Shown: positions 43,452 through 53,591, numbered from the stretch's first letter. The stretch is DNA of 64,000 nt from Emticicia sp. BO119 (GCF_013912375.1 NZ_JACETV010000001.1:1302001-1366000); one strand, 5' to 3'. Notes: generated by a model not told the origin, from the letters alone. A program made the numbers and translations.

Positions 43452-45905
43452 TTAATTGTATTCGGTAACAACAAATTCAACCCTTCGATTTTTCTGACGG
43501 TTTTCTTCGGTGTCATTGGCCGAAACAGGTTGTTCCTGCCCTTTACCCTTATGTGTCAGACGATCAGGCGAAATTCCTTTATTAAAGAGATAATTAGAGA
43601 CGGCTTTTGCTCTTAATTCAGACAGATATAAATTCATCCTGGGGTCTCCTACATTATCTGTATGGCCAATAACCTCAATACTCATTTTAGGATGATGTTT
43701 TAATAAATTAACCAGTCTGTCTAATTCTGAATAAGATTGAGGTTTAATAATTGGCTGGCTCTGATCGAAATACACATTTTCTAATTTGATTGGTTTTCCA
43801 ACTTCAATCCCCTTAAAATAATCATCAGCAATAGCAGAAACTTTTGCCATTACTGGTTCTTTCTTTTCCGGCTCAACCGGTGCTACCACTGACGCAACAG
43901 GTGCCTCCTCTTCTTTTTTTGCTATTAACTTTTCTTCTGTTTTTGGTTTTTCTACAATTGGTGGAGGGGCTTGTGTCACTTCAATTTTCTCCATTACAAT
44001 ATCATGTCTGAAATTCGCAACAGCCATATTCATCAAATCTATATTCTCTGTGTAAACCTTGTAATTGGCAACCTGTGCATTCAGTGAGTATTTTTTTCCG
44101 AAACTTTGAGGTGAAACCATTTTAGCAACATTTGCAGTAACTGCTACAGTTTGATTATTTGAGTCGTTTAGGCCGATTTTTACATTAGGAATAGGTTCTT
44201 TCGTTTTTGAATCAATGGGATTAAAGATAAAGTCATAGCCTGTCTTTTTTAATTCAAAGGTAATCACATTATTAACAACCTTGGTCAGATTAACCATTTC
44301 CTTATAGGCAGGGTATCCCTGTGATAACACCTCAATCTCATAGCTTTTATCAGGTGTCAAAGTAGCTTTAAATCTTGTTTTTTCTGGGTTCACACTACCC
44401 TCAACAAGGGCGGTACCGGTTCTTAATTTATAATCTGAGGGTAATATATTTTTAGTGTAAAAATCTACTACCATGAAATAAATATCATTAGCAGGTACTT
44501 TTCTGATTTTCAGATAAACCGTCTTATTACTTTTAAGTATAGGAGCTCTGTATGCCAGATAACCCTGCGTTTTTACTTCGGCATTGTATTGTTCGCCTAT
44601 TTTCAGGTCAGCGAGCCATTCTGATTGAATATTAGTAGTGGCAATAGTTATCGGCTCGTTTCTCGCATTAAAAACCCTCAGATTTGCTCCCGGAACGTTT
44701 TTATCATTTTCTTCATCCACCACAATCAGTCGGTATTGTTCAATTGATTTCTTGTTGAGCAATATTTCTTGTACAAACTGATTTCTGGCTATCAGATCTT
44801 TAAGGTTTATGTTCTGATTGGCTTGTTCGTACCCCTCAGATTCTACTTCGATTGAGTATTCTGTATCAGGCGATAAATTGGCTGAAAAACCCTCTTTCTC
44901 AATTTTACCAGCAATAGATTGTTTATTATTCAAGTTAATAATACGCATTCGTGTGCTGATAATGTTTGCTTTGGTTTGCGCATCAATAATTTTGAACAGG
45001 AAATTATAGGTGTCTCTTTGTAATTCGATTTTTTTTAATAGAGCGCTTGGAATTCCCCGCTCAATCATAGTTTGATCAAAAGAAATAAGTTCTGTGACGG
45101 TTTTATATCCCTCTGCGCTTACCTCAACTGTAAATTTCTTCTTTGGATTAAATTCAACCCTGTAAGGTTCATTCTTATTCGATTGTCCGGTCAGTGTGGT
45201 CTCTTCAGGTCGAAGAACTTTATAATTAGCCACAAGGGGTTCATGAGTATTGGCATCGGTAGCAATAAATGAAGCCACCTGAGAATTATTTTTCTGTAAA
45301 CTTACACTAATAAATTTGCTGGGTGTTTTTACAGTTTTGGTTATGTCAACCCCTTCAACTTCCGAACTTACTCCCTGATAGCCCGGAGCTTCTATTTCAA
45401 TATGATAATTTTTTGAAATATCCATCATAACCTTCCATTCACCTGTTTTAGGATTTACCTTGGCTTCTACTTCCTTTTTGGCATCATCATATACTTTTAC
45501 TTTTGCCGACATAATTATTTGCTTGTCTTTCGCATCTGTAACAAGTATAGTAAATTCATCAGAAGCAACTTCCAATAATTCTTTAAAATTGGTTTTTCCT
45601 GCACCAAGATTTTCAAGATTTAAGGGAATTCTTTTAGAAACATAATTAGGCATACTGATTTCGACCTCATATTGCCCTTTTGTTGCAGGCTTGAATTGTA
45701 CATCGCTTTGAAGAGTCCCCTGAATTACTAATGGATCAGAGTTTTTGTAATATATCTTGAAAGTGGCGGCTAACCTCTTACCTGAGGTTTTATCGAAGGC
45801 TCCGAAGGTATAGGTAGAGTCTGGTTGTTTAGCCAAATCAGGATTTGCAAAAGCTGAATAAACATTGAAGATTGTAAAAGCAATCAGTATTACGAAACTT
45901 CTCAT
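43452..45905 (-). CDS. OmpA family protein with repeated PEGA/CarboxypepD_reg-like modules
   Basis: An 817-residue outer-membrane protein. Signal peptide MRSFVILIAFTIFNVYSAFA, then about six ~90-100-residue beta-sandwich modules repeating the pattern (transient beta strands, Y-x-V-E-V-x-A-x-G-Y, sometimes YSIEVESEGYE or YEIEVLSQGYP), a Pro/Glu/Lys-rich linker (about 655-695) and a C-terminal OmpA peptidoglycan-binding domain (YFDQSQPIIKPQSYSELDRL, GHTDNVGDPRMN, NRRVEFV). I prefer this start: the longer reading begins at 45935, inside a possible -7 box. It would anchor the repeat array to peptidoglycan; role unknown. Confidence 0.88.
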   Translation of the reverse strand: MRSFVILIAFTIFNVYSAFANPDLAKQPDSTYTFGAFDKTSGKRLAATFKIYYKNSDPLVIQGTLQSDVQFKPATKGQYEVEISMPNYVSKRIPLNLENLGAGKTNFKELLEVASDEFTILVTDAKDKQIIMSAKVKVYDDAKKEVEAKVNPKTGEWKVMMDISKNYHIEIEAPGYQGVSSEVEGVDITKTVKTPSKFISVSLQKNNSQVASFIATDANTHEPLVANYKVLRPEETTLTGQSNKNEPYRVEFNPKKKFTVEVSAEGYKTVTELISFDQTMIERGIPSALLKKIELQRDTYNFLFKIIDAQTKANIISTRMRIINLNNKQSIAGKIEKEGFSANLSPDTEYSIEVESEGYEQANQNINLKDLIARNQFVQEILLNKKSIEQYRLIVVDEENDKNVPGANLRVFNARNEPITIATTNIQSEWLADLKIGEQYNAEVKTQGYLAYRAPILKSNKTVYLKIRKVPANDIYFMVVDFYTKNILPSDYKLRTGTALVEGSVNPEKTRFKATLTPDKSYEIEVLSQGYPAYKEMVNLTKVVNNVITFELKKTGYDFIFNPIDSKTKEPIPNVKIGLNDSNNQTVAVTANVAKMVSPQSFGKKYSLNAQVANYKVYTENIDLMNMAVANFRHDIVMEKIEVTQAPPPIVEKPKTEEKLIAKKEEEAPVASVVAPVEPEKKEPVMAKVSAIADDYFKGIEVGKPIKLENVYFDQSQPIIKPQSYSELDRLVNLLKHHPKMSIEVIGHTDNVGDPRMNLYLSELRAKAVSNYLFNKGISPDRLTHKGKGQEQPVSANDTEENRQKNRRVEFVVTEYN

Positions 45906-46439
45906 AGGATATTGAAAAAGAGATATACTCTGCAAATTTCTTATTTTTTAAAATAATACAACGAAGAATCTCAAATGAATTGTAAGTTTTTATGAAATTA
46001 TGTTCTTTTACTACAAATTATTACAAGGGTGCTACACTAATTTCAGACTATAAAGTTTACCTGAATGTTAAAAAATACGAGTGATTATTTTGATTTTAAA
46101 AATCGATAAAAGATTAAATTACTGAATTTTATTCATCGCTTTAAATTCTGTTATGTCAAAACTAAGTCAGCGCAAGAGAATTTAACCACCTCTCCCAATA
46201 GTTCGATTTTGCCAAAAAACACTTCGAAGGCTTTGAAAATATGTACTTAAATTCGAAATTTAAGCTATCAGAGTCTTGGACAGCAATCAATACAGTTATT
46301 ATTAATACGGTGATGAAAATGGAGCTACTAAACGGCTGATAGTTATATCCGGATTTTAGGAGCAGCCATACAATTATTACTTGCACAGGCAAAAACCTTG
46401 AGGCCGTAACCCGGTTTGTTAGAAGTCTGTATGAGCCTG

Positions 46440-46468
46440 AAAAGGTTACTAATATAATAGAACCTTTT
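46440..46468. repeat. Hairpin repeat, copy 1
   Basis: AAAAGGTT (46440-46447) and AACCTTTT (46461-46468) with a 13-base loop (ACTAATATAATAG). It resembles copy 2 at 46518-46549. Confidence 0.55.
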
Positions 46469-46517
46469 TGATTAAAATAGGTATGGTTTTGCAGTATCAA
46501 CTACTAAAACGTTACCT

Positions 46518-46549
46518 AAAAAGGTTACCAATATGGTGGGAACCTTTTT
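46518..46549. repeat. Hairpin repeat, copy 2
   Basis: AAAAAGGTT (46518-46526) and AACCTTTTT (46541-46549) with a 14-base loop (ACCAATATGGTGGG). Shares the element A-G-G-T-T-A-C-y-A-A-T-A-T with copy 1. Separation between copies is about 50 bp. Confidence 0.55.
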
Positions 46550-46808
46550 AATTGGGGGTGATTAATAAATCATTAACCTAATTGCTCAGGATTGTAATAA
46601 TAGAGGAAATTATTTCTCAGACATTCTGGTTCAGGAATCGTCAGAATGAACCATTATACAATAAACAAGAGTTGAATAAACATCAGGATGCCGAGAATTG
46701 AATCTGAATAATCTATCTCAGAGCAGCCTTGACAATTGAAATTCCTGCAAATAAGGATCTGAATTAATAGCGGTTAAATTAAAAAAATTAAACAAGTTCT
46801 TTATAAAA

Positions 46809-47450
46809 ATGCAAGAACAGGCAAAAAGCAAAGTTTTAATAGATTTACAGTACTTACCCTGTACCAGTTTTTTCTCAACATTGCTTCAGTTTGATGAGAT
46901 TGTACTCGAAAATAACGAACATTACGTAAAACAAAGCTATCGGAATAGGTGCTATATATTAGGGGCAAATAAAGTAGAAATGCTCGTTGTACCAATACTT
47001 GACGGCAACAGAAAGATTCTGATAAAGGATATTCAAATCGATTATCAGCAAAGATGGCCTGAAATTCATTGGAGAACTATTAAGGCAGCATATGGAAAGT
47101 CGCCTTTTTTTGAGTTTTTTGGAGACTATTTTCAACAGGTGTTGCAAAAAAAGCCCCATTTTTTGTGGGACCTGAATTTTGAGATACTGACAATTTGTCT
47201 GAGACTATTAAGAATAAACAAGACAATAAGTCTGAGCGAAAATTATGAAAAAGATCCGGAAACAGGTGTTTTTGATGCAAGAGGGGCTATAAGTCCCAAA
47301 AAAGAGACTGAAACAGGTATTTATTCATATCAGGAATCATATCAGCAAAACTTTGGCAATGAATTTGTGCCGAACCTGAGTATTATCGACTTGCTTTTTT
47401 GTAGGGGAAATCAGTCATTAGGAATTTTAAAGAAATCTTCTATAAAATGA
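46809..47450 (+). CDS. WbqC family protein
   Basis: A 213-residue protein of the WbqC-like family: LIDLQYLPCTSFFSTLLQFDEIVLENNEHYVKQSYRNRCYI, VPILDGNRKILIKDIQID, WPEIHWRTIKAAYGKSPFFEFFGDYF and LSIIDLLFCRG are the conserved blocks. WbqC proteins occur beside polysaccharide genes, but their enzymatic role is unclear. It has no close operon partner. Confidence 0.88.
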   Translation: MQEQAKSKVLIDLQYLPCTSFFSTLLQFDEIVLENNEHYVKQSYRNRCYILGANKVEMLVVPILDGNRKILIKDIQIDYQQRWPEIHWRTIKAAYGKSPFFEFFGDYFQQVLQKKPHFLWDLNFEILTICLRLLRINKTISLSENYEKDPETGVFDARGAISPKKETETGIYSYQESYQQNFGNEFVPNLSIIDLLFCRGNQSLGILKKSSIK

Positions 47451-47613
47451 ACAGAGTTTGTTAATAAATCGTTATATTGCAAATGCAAATGTTTTGCTTA
47501 AAGTAATCATTAAGGCAAAAAAGCAATAAAACCATTGTAAAATTTTGAAATAATGGGAAATTGACAAAGCAGAATGATTAATCATTTTTCCCCTTACAAT
47601 CTACTTAAATTAA

Positions 47614-50151
47614 ATGGAGCCTAAATTTTCACAAAAAGTTAAAGACATCATCACCCTTGCCCGTGAAGAAGCACTTAGGCTTGGACATGATTACATCGGA
47701 ACCGAACACTTGATTCTGGGGATGATTCGCGATGGAGAAGGTATTGCTTTAAATCTTTTGAAAGGGGCTGGTGTATCGCTTGAGGAGTTGAGAATTACAA
47801 TTGAACAAGCTACTAAAGGAACTGCTACCAATAATATTAAAAATTTGGCAAACATTCCGTTAACACGCCAATCTGAAAAAGTTTTAAAGATTACGCATTT
47901 GGAGGCTAAAATCTTCAAATCACAACTGATAGGTACCGAGCATTTACTGTTAGCGATTTTGCGCGATGGAGATAACCTCGGTGGACAAATTTTACAGAAA
48001 TTCCACTTGAATTACGAACAAACCAAAGAGATGCTTGATTATCAATTAACCGGTCAGAAACCGGTAATGGAGCGTCCTGAAACTGATGATGATGATGAAA
48101 GAATTTTCGGTAGTGGTAGTGGATATTCTCAGCAAAGAAATGACCCTAAGAACCCTGAAAAATCTAAAACACCTGTCTTAGATAATTTTGGACGTGACCT
48201 GACAAAATTGGCCGAAGTAGGCAAATTAGACCCGATTGTTGGCCGTGAGAAAGAAATTGAGCGTGTGGCTCAGATTCTATCAAGACGTAAGAAAAATAAC
48301 CCGATATTAATCGGCGAACCCGGTGTTGGAAAAACAGCAATTGCTGAAGGTCTTGCCTTACGCATTGTACAGAAGAAAGTTTCCAGAATTTTATTCGGAA
48401 AAAGAGTAGTTACGCTTGATTTAGCATCTTTGGTAGCTGGTACCAAATACCGTGGACAGTTTGAAGAGCGAATGAAAGCAGTGATGAATGAACTGGAAAA
48501 ATCTCCAGATGTAATACTATTCATTGACGAGATTCATACTATTGTTGGTGCAGGTGGAGCAAGTGGCTCTTTAGATGCTTCCAATATGTTCAAACCTGCA
48601 TTAGCTCGTGGAGACATCCAATGTATTGGAGCTACTACTCTTGATGAGTATCGGCAGTATATAGAAAAAGATGGGGCATTGGCTCGCCGTTTTCAGATGG
48701 TAATGGTCGAAGCTACTTCGATTGAAGAAACCATTGAAATTCTGAACAATATTAAAGATAAATATGAAGATCATCACCACGTTAATTATACACCAGAGGC
48801 GCTGGAAGCAGCAGTAAAATTATCTGAAAGATATATTACCGACCGCTATCTACCAGATAAAGCAATTGATGTATTAGACGAAGTGGGTGCTCGCGTACAT
48901 ATTAATAATATTTCAGTTCCACCGGATATCGTCTTTCTTGAAGAACAGGTAGAGTTGATTAAGAAGGAGAAAAATCAGGTCGTGAAGAGCCAGCGCTACG
49001 AAGAGGCAGCTCAACTACGAGACCGTGAAAAGAAACTTTTAGAACAACTTGACCGCGCGAAAGCTGCCTGGGAAGAAGAAGCTAAAACCAAACGCTATAA
49101 TGTAACCGAAGACAATGTAGCAGACGTTGTAGCTATGATGACTGGAATCCCTGTGAAGCGTGTGAATATGAACGAGGGTGAGAAAATCCTGAAAATGGGA
49201 GATGCTTTACGTGGAAGAATCATCGGACAAGACCCTGCAGTTGAAAAATTAGTAAAATCAATTCAACGCACACGTGTAGGTTTGAAAGATCCTAAAAAGC
49301 CTATTGGTTCATTTATTTTCTTAGGCCCTACAGGTGTTGGTAAAACCGAATTAGCTAAGACTTTAGCAGAGTACTTATTCGATAAAGAAGATGCTTTGGT
49401 AAGAATTGACATGAGCGAGTATATGGAGAAATTCAGTATCTCTCGTCTGGTAGGAGCACCTCCGGGATATGTAGGTTATGAAGAAGGCGGTCAGTTGACC
49501 GAGAAAATCCGTAGAAAACCATATTCAGTGGTATTGTTGGATGAAATTGAAAAAGCTCACCCTGATGTGTACAATATCCTGTTACAAGTATTAGATGATG
49601 GTGTCCTGACTGATAGTTTAGGTCGCAAAGTTGACTTCCGTAATACTATCATCATCATGACTTCAAACATCGGTGTCCGTGACTTGAAAGATTTTGGTTC
49701 TGGTATTGGATTCGCCACCAAGGCACGTACCGAAAATCAGGACGAAATGGTGAAAAGTACAATTCAGAATGCACTGAGAAAAACATTTTCACCAGAGTTC
49801 CTGAATCGTCTGGACGACGTAATTGTCTTTAATTCGTTGAGTCGAGAAGACATTCATAAGATTATCGACATTGCTTTGAAACGCCTGACTTCTCGTATCG
49901 CCAATATTGGTTATCAGATTGAATTGACAGAAAAAGCCAAAGATTTCTTATCCGATAAAGGATATGACCAGCAATATGGTGCAAGACCTTTGAATCGTGC
50001 TATTCAGAAATACGTGGAAGATCCATTGGCAGAAGAGATTCTGAAAGGTGAAATGAAAGAAGGTGATACCATTCAGGTGGATTATAGTGGCGAAGGAGAA
50101 TCGCTTAGCTTTGCAACAATTAAGAAGCAGGCCGAAATTGAAGAATCGTAA
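47614..50151 (+). CDS. clpC: ATP-dependent Clp protease ATP-binding subunit ClpC
   Basis: An 845-residue AAA+ unfoldase: Clp N repeats (residues 1-145, with [16 protein letters not shown]), first Walker [11 protein letters not shown] (about 232-241), UVR-like middle domain, second Walker [12 protein letters not shown] (about 571-581), D2-small domain with [10 protein letters not shown]. It unfolds substrates for ClpP and regulates stress response. The UVR middle domain marks ClpC rather than ClpA. It stands alone with a 160-base leader, where I see no clear HrcA/CtsR operator. Confidence 0.95.
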   Translation: MEPKFSQKVKDIITLAREEALRLGHDYIGTEHLILGMIRDGEGIALNLLKGAGVSLEELRITIEQATKGTATNNIKNLANIPLTRQSEKVLKITHLEAKIFKSQLIGTEHLLLAILRDGDNLGGQILQKFHLNYEQTKEMLDYQLTGQKPVMERPETDDDDERIFGSGSGYSQQRNDPKNPEKSKTPVLDNFGRDLTKLAEVGKLDPIVGREKEIERVAQILSRRKKNNPILIGEPGVGKTAIAEGLALRIVQKKVSRILFGKRVVTLDLASLVAGTKYRGQFEERMKAVMNELEKSPDVILFIDEIHTIVGAGGASGSLDASNMFKPALARGDIQCIGATTLDEYRQYIEKDGALARRFQMVMVEATSIEETIEILNNIKDKYEDHHHVNYTPEALEAAVKLSERYITDRYLPDKAIDVLDEVGARVHINNISVPPDIVFLEEQVELIKKEKNQVVKSQRYEEAAQLRDREKKLLEQLDRAKAAWEEEAKTKRYNVTEDNVADVVAMMTGIPVKRVNMNEGEKILKMGDALRGRIIGQDPAVEKLVKSIQRTRVGLKDPKKPIGSFIFLGPTGVGKTELAKTLAEYLFDKEDALVRIDMSEYMEKFSISRLVGAPPGYVGYEEGGQLTEKIRRKPYSVVLLDEIEKAHPDVYNILLQVLDDGVLTDSLGRKVDFRNTIIIMTSNIGVRDLKDFGSGIGFATKARTENQDEMVKSTIQNALRKTFSPEFLNRLDDVIVFNSLSREDIHKIIDIALKRLTSRIANIGYQIELTEKAKDFLSDKGYDQQYGARPLNRAIQKYVEDPLAEEILKGEMKEGDTIQVDYSGEGESLSFATIKKQAEIEES

Positions 50152-50177
50152 AAATTTGAGTTTCTTGGTAAATAAAC

Positions 50178-50217
50178 AACAAAGGCACGGCTTTTAGCGG
50201 TGCTTTTGTTATTTTTG
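50178..50217 (+). terminator. Terminator after clpC, overlapping the next promoter
   Basis: AACAAAGGCAC (50178-50188) pairs with GTGCTTTTGTT (50200-50210), one G-T wobble, followed by ATTTTTG. The trailing T run is also part of the -7 box of the next gene. Confidence 0.72.
50210..50217 (+). promoter_or_regulatory. -7 box for the methyltransferase gene
   Basis: TATTTTTG followed by C, matching TAnnTTTG(C), five bases before the ATG, overlapping the clpC terminator. It implies a leaderless transcript, or that readthrough from clpC supplies the mRNA. No clear -33 TTTG was found. Confidence 0.45.
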
Positions 50218-50222
50218 CACTT

Positions 50223-50993
50223 ATGATTCTTGATTACCTGAAATACCTCATTCTTGCAAAAAATGAGCATAGTCTACACTCGCCTTTTTTATTTGAGTTT
50301 TATCTCAAAGTTCTGAAAGGCTCAGGGTCTGGAAGGAGTTTTTCAGAAATTGAAACTTTAAGAGATAATTTGTTAAGAAATGAACAAGAGATTGAAATCA
50401 CAGATTTCGGTGCAGGTTCAAAACTTAATCGGTCGAGCCAAAGAAAGATAAAAGACATTGCTAAAAACTCTCAGAAACCCGCCAGAATTGCTCAATTGTT
50501 TTATCGGATTATCAAATATTATAATTATGAAACAATTCTTGATTTAGGTACTTCATTAGGAGTTACAACAGCTTACCTTGCAAATGCCAATACAAATGGA
50601 AAAGTTTATACTTTTGAGGGCTGTCCGAATACTGCTCAAATAGCAATGGAGAATTTTGGAAAATTAGGACTTCATAATGTTGAAATTATCGTTGGCGATT
50701 TATATAATACCTTAGGAATACAACTTGAGAAAATCGGTAAAATAGACTTCGCTTTCTTTGATGCCAATCATCGTTATGAGCCTACTGTCAATTATTTCGA
50801 GAAGTGTTTATCTAAAATTCATGAAGATACCTGTTTTGTTTTTGATGATATATATTGGTCTGAAGAAATGAAAAAAGCATGGGAGCATATCATAAATCAA
50901 CCACAGGTGAGCATTTCTATTGATATTTTCTGGATAGGAATTGTGTTTTTTAGAAAGAAGCAACAAAAGCAGCATTTTGTTCTCAGGTTTTAA
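50223..50993 (+). CDS. Class I SAM-dependent methyltransferase
   Basis: A 256-residue Rossmann methyltransferase: ETILDLGTSLGVTTAYLANAN (SAM motif I, residues about 101-121), VYTFEGCPNTAQIAMENF (acidic loop), and IDFAFFDANHRYEPTVNYFEKCLSKI (a D-x-N-H-x4-T motif). Substrate unknown; the tail with EMKKAWEHIINQPQVSISIDIFWIGIVFF is distinctive. The promoter is in the clpC terminator. Confidence 0.85.
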   Translation: MILDYLKYLILAKNEHSLHSPFLFEFYLKVLKGSGSGRSFSEIETLRDNLLRNEQEIEITDFGAGSKLNRSSQRKIKDIAKNSQKPARIAQLFYRIIKYYNYETILDLGTSLGVTTAYLANANTNGKVYTFEGCPNTAQIAMENFGKLGLHNVEIIVGDLYNTLGIQLEKIGKIDFAFFDANHRYEPTVNYFEKCLSKIHEDTCFVFDDIYWSEEMKKAWEHIINQPQVSISIDIFWIGIVFFRKKQQKQHFVLRF

Positions 50994-51082
50994 TTTATTA
51001 ACCTACTATACGTATTTAGTAGACAAAGTAAACTAAAACGTTTTTTTCGATGTTAGTTGAAAATAGAAAAGATAAAGTTAAG

Positions 51083-52300
51083 ATGTTAGATATAGAAAAA
51101 ATAAGGGCAGATTTTCCAATTCTTGACGAAAAGATAAATGGCAAAGATCTGGTGTATTTTGATAATGCAGCTACCACACAAAAACCCTTGCCTGTACTGA
51201 ATGCCTTGGCAAACTATTATGGTCATTATAATGCCAATATACACAGAGGAATACACCATTTAGCAGAAAAAGCTACTACGGCTTTTGAAGCAAGCAGAAA
51301 AACCATTCAGAAATTTTTGAATGCTAAATACCCTGAGGAAATAATTTTTACATATGGTACAACTGATGGTATTAACCTCGTAGCTCAGTCTTATGGCCGT
51401 GCATTTCTGAAAGCGGGTGATGAAATCATCATTAGTACTTTAGAGCATCACTCGAATATCGTACCTTGGCAGATGTTATGCGAGCAAAATGGCTGTGTTT
51501 TGAAAGTGATTCCGATTAATGATAAGGGTGAATTGATTCTGGATGAGTATGAAAAACTATTGTCGGAAAGAACTAAATTTGTATCAGTTGTGCATGTGTC
51601 TAATGCCTTGGGCACAATCAATCCGGTTAAGTACATTATTGAAAAAGCACATGAAGTAGGAGCGAAGGTGTTAATCGATGGTGCTCAGGCCACATCACAC
51701 TTAAATATTGATGTACAGGATTTGGATACTGATTTCTACGTATTTTCGGCACATAAGCTTTATGGACCAACGGGAATGGGAGCTTTGTATGGCAAGAAAG
51801 AAATACTGGAAGCTATGCCGCCATACCGCGGAGGTGGAGAAATGATTAAAGAAGTTACGTTTGAGAAAACTACTTATAACGAACTTCCTTATAAATTTGA
51901 AGCGGGTACTCCTAATATTGCCGATGTAATAGCTGTTAAAACAGCTATTGAATATCTTCAAGAATTAGGTAAGGAAAACGTGGCAGCTTACGAAAACGAG
52001 TTGTTAGCTTATGCTACCGAACAATTGTCAAAGATTGAAGGTCTTAAAATTATTGGTCAGGCGAAAGATAAAGTTTCAGTGATTTCGTTTGTTTTGGAAG
52101 GTATTCATCCACAAGATGTTGGTGTGATACTTGACCAGCAAGGAATAGCTGTCCGTACAGGCCATCACTGTACTCAACCATTGATGAAACGATTTGGAAT
52201 ACCAGGAACTTCAAGAGCCTCGTTTGCTGTTTACAATACTAAAGATGAGATAGATAAACTTGTGAAGGGAATTGAAAAGGTAAAGAAAATGGTACTTTAA
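51083..52300 (+). CDS. sufS: Cysteine desulfurase SufS
   Basis: A 405-residue PLP enzyme: VYFDNAATTQKP, FTYGTTDGIN, EHHSNIVPWQ, VSNALGTINPV, the PLP-Lys segment FSAHKLYGPTGMGALYG, and RTGHHCTQPLM with the active-site Cys. It delivers sulfur for iron-sulfur clusters through SufE. I chose MLDIEKIRADFP as start; an upstream ATG at 51050 would add 11 residues. First gene of the sufS-sufE-DUF59 group. SufBCD are not in the window. Confidence 0.96.
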   Translation: MLDIEKIRADFPILDEKINGKDLVYFDNAATTQKPLPVLNALANYYGHYNANIHRGIHHLAEKATTAFEASRKTIQKFLNAKYPEEIIFTYGTTDGINLVAQSYGRAFLKAGDEIIISTLEHHSNIVPWQMLCEQNGCVLKVIPINDKGELILDEYEKLLSERTKFVSVVHVSNALGTINPVKYIIEKAHEVGAKVLIDGAQATSHLNIDVQDLDTDFYVFSAHKLYGPTGMGALYGKKEILEAMPPYRGGGEMIKEVTFEKTTYNELPYKFEAGTPNIADVIAVKTAIEYLQELGKENVAAYENELLAYATEQLSKIEGLKIIGQAKDKVSVISFVLEGIHPQDVGVILDQQGIAVRTGHHCTQPLMKRFGIPGTSRASFAVYNTKDEIDKLVKGIEKVKKMVL

Positions 52301-52315
52301 TTGATTCAGAAAAGC

Positions 52316-52744
52316 ATGACGATAAACGAAATACAAGATGAACTCATAGAAGAGTTTGAACTTTTTGATGATTGGGAAGGGAAATATGAGTACATCATTG
52401 ATTTGGGAAAGAAACTACCAAAATTAGCCGACAAATATAAAACAGAAGAGAATATCATTAAAGGCTGTCAATCAATCGTATGGTTGAATGCTTATATGAA
52501 AGATAAAAAATTGATATTTGAAGCAGATAGTGAGGCTATTATTGTCAGAGGTCTCGTAAGTATGTTATTAAAAGTACTTTCCGGGCATACTCCTCAAGAA
52601 ATACTAAAAGCAGACTTGTATTTTATTAATCAGGTAGGCTTGAGTAGCCACTTGGCGCAAACGCGTTCAAATGGTTTAGCTTCAATGGTGAAACAGATGA
52701 AAGCCTACGCATTGGCATTTCAGACAATAGAAGAAAATAAATAA
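52316..52744 (+). CDS. sufE: Cysteine desulfuration protein SufE
   Basis: A 142-residue SufE: IKGCQSIVWL holds the active-site Cys, with SGHTPQEILK and the FINQVGLSSHLAQTRSNGLASMVKQMKAYAL C-terminus. It accepts sulfur from SufS. An in-frame TTG at 52301 directly after the sufS stop is possible, but the ATG is preferred. Follows sufS by 15 bp. Confidence 0.95.
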   Translation: MTINEIQDELIEEFELFDDWEGKYEYIIDLGKKLPKLADKYKTEENIIKGCQSIVWLNAYMKDKKLIFEADSEAIIVRGLVSMLLKVLSGHTPQEILKADLYFINQVGLSSHLAQTRSNGLASMVKQMKAYALAFQTIEENK

Positions 52745-52752
52745 CTTCCCAA

Positions 52753-53064
52753 ATGAACGAACAAGAACTAAAAGATAAAGTGATTGAAGCACTTAAAACC
52801 GTATATGACCCTGAGATTCCGGTTGATGTATATGAATTGGGTTTGATATATGATATTAAGATTTTTCCGGTAAATAATGTTTACTTATTAATGACACTTA
52901 CATCACCCTCTTGCCCATCAGCTGAATCTATCCCAGTTGAAATAGAGCAGAAGGTAAAAGAAATTGAAGGAGTAAGTGATGTTAGCGTAGAATTGACTTT
53001 TGACCCACCTTATTCAACCGAAATGATGTCAGAAGTAGCCAAATTGGAATTGGGTTTTATGTAA
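52753..53064 (+). CDS. SUF-system DUF59 (MIP18) protein, SufT-like
   Basis: A 103-residue protein: ALKTVYDPEIPVDVYELGLIYDI is the DUF59 signature, followed by LTSPSCPSAESIP with the single conserved Cys. DUF59 proteins act as Fe-S maturation or targeting factors beside Suf proteins. It is 8 bp after sufE. Confidence 0.93.
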   Translation: MNEQELKDKVIEALKTVYDPEIPVDVYELGLIYDIKIFPVNNVYLLMTLTSPSCPSAESIPVEIEQKVKEIEGVSDVSVELTFDPPYSTEMMSEVAKLELGFM

Positions 53065-53077
53065 CAAAACAATATAT

Positions 53078-53127
53078 CTAAGCTGCAAAAGACAGTAATT
53101 CTACTTATGCCAGCTTAGCTTTTTTAA
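53078..53127 (+). terminator. Terminator of the suf operon
   Basis: CTAAGCTG (53078-53085) and CAGCTTAG (53111-53118), perfect 8 bp around a 25-nt loop, followed by CTTTTTT. Confidence 0.75.
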
Positions 53128-53151
53128 GTATTTTTCAACAAAAATAATATT

Positions 53152-53574
53152 ATGTATCCTCCTCATTTAGTAGCACCTATGAAGGCCGAATTAGTTAATG
53201 TTGGCTTTCAAGAATTATTGACTCCGTCAGATGTCGATAATTTCATCGAAAATCAGAAAGGTACTGCATTAGTAGTAATCAATTCAGTATGTGGTTGTGC
53301 TGCAGGAACTTGCCGTCCGGGTGTAAGATTAGCTTTGCAACGTTCTGAAGCAAAGCCGGAGCACCTTGTAACAGTTTTTGCAGGTGTTGATACCGAAGCA
53401 ACTCAACAATTACGCTCGTACATTCCATTCCCTCCATCATCTCCGGCTATTGCTATTTTTAAAGACGGAGAGATAGCGCATTTCATCGAAAGACACCACA
53501 TTGAAGGTCGTTCGGCAGAAATGATTGCTACGCATTTAGTAGCTGCATTTGACGAAATCTGTGCAGAGGCATAA
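53152..53574 (+). CDS. BrxA/BrxB family bacilliredoxin
   Basis: A 140-residue thioredoxin-fold protein with the C-G-C motif of bacilliredoxins: S-V-C47-G-C49 in [16 protein letters not shown], plus a third Cys at 54, [27 protein letters not shown] and the family N-terminus [19 protein letters not shown]. In Bacillus BrxA/BrxB reduce bacillithiol mixed disulfides. Bacteroidota commonly carry members; whether the thiol is bacillithiol here is inferred, supported by the BstA-like gene. Confidence 0.92.
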   Translation: MYPPHLVAPMKAELVNVGFQELLTPSDVDNFIENQKGTALVVINSVCGCAAGTCRPGVRLALQRSEAKPEHLVTVFAGVDTEATQQLRSYIPFPPSSPAIAIFKDGEIAHFIERHHIEGRSAEMIATHLVAAFDEICAEA

Positions 53575-53591
53575 GCAAAAGATAATAAATG

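Larger units (their letters stand above)
45906..46808. other. Long non-coding region with duplicated hairpin
   Basis: About 900 bp between the OmpA gene and the WbqC gene with no convincing gene. An apparent 112-codon minus-strand reading (46162-46500) has no family resemblance. The main structure is a repeated inverted repeat: AAAAGGTT/AACCTTTT (46440-46468) and AAAAAGGTT/AACCTTTTT (46518-46549). Each spans a short AT-rich loop and the two copies share surrounding sequence. This may be a decayed gene or mobile-element remnant. Confidence 0.5.

Noticed and set aside
46140-46200. tRNA-like segment with a GTTCGA-type stretch
   Set aside because: No acceptor stem, anticodon arm or correct spacing could be built on either strand.
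46162-46500. A 112-codon minus-strand open frame in the gene-free stretch
   Set aside because: Composition and lack of any recognisable motif, no promoter or start context, and a hairpin repeat inside it suggest a chance frame.
46440-46549. Paired repeats considered as a CRISPR array
   Set aside because: Only two copies, each itself a short hairpin, with no regular spacer series and no cas gene nearby.
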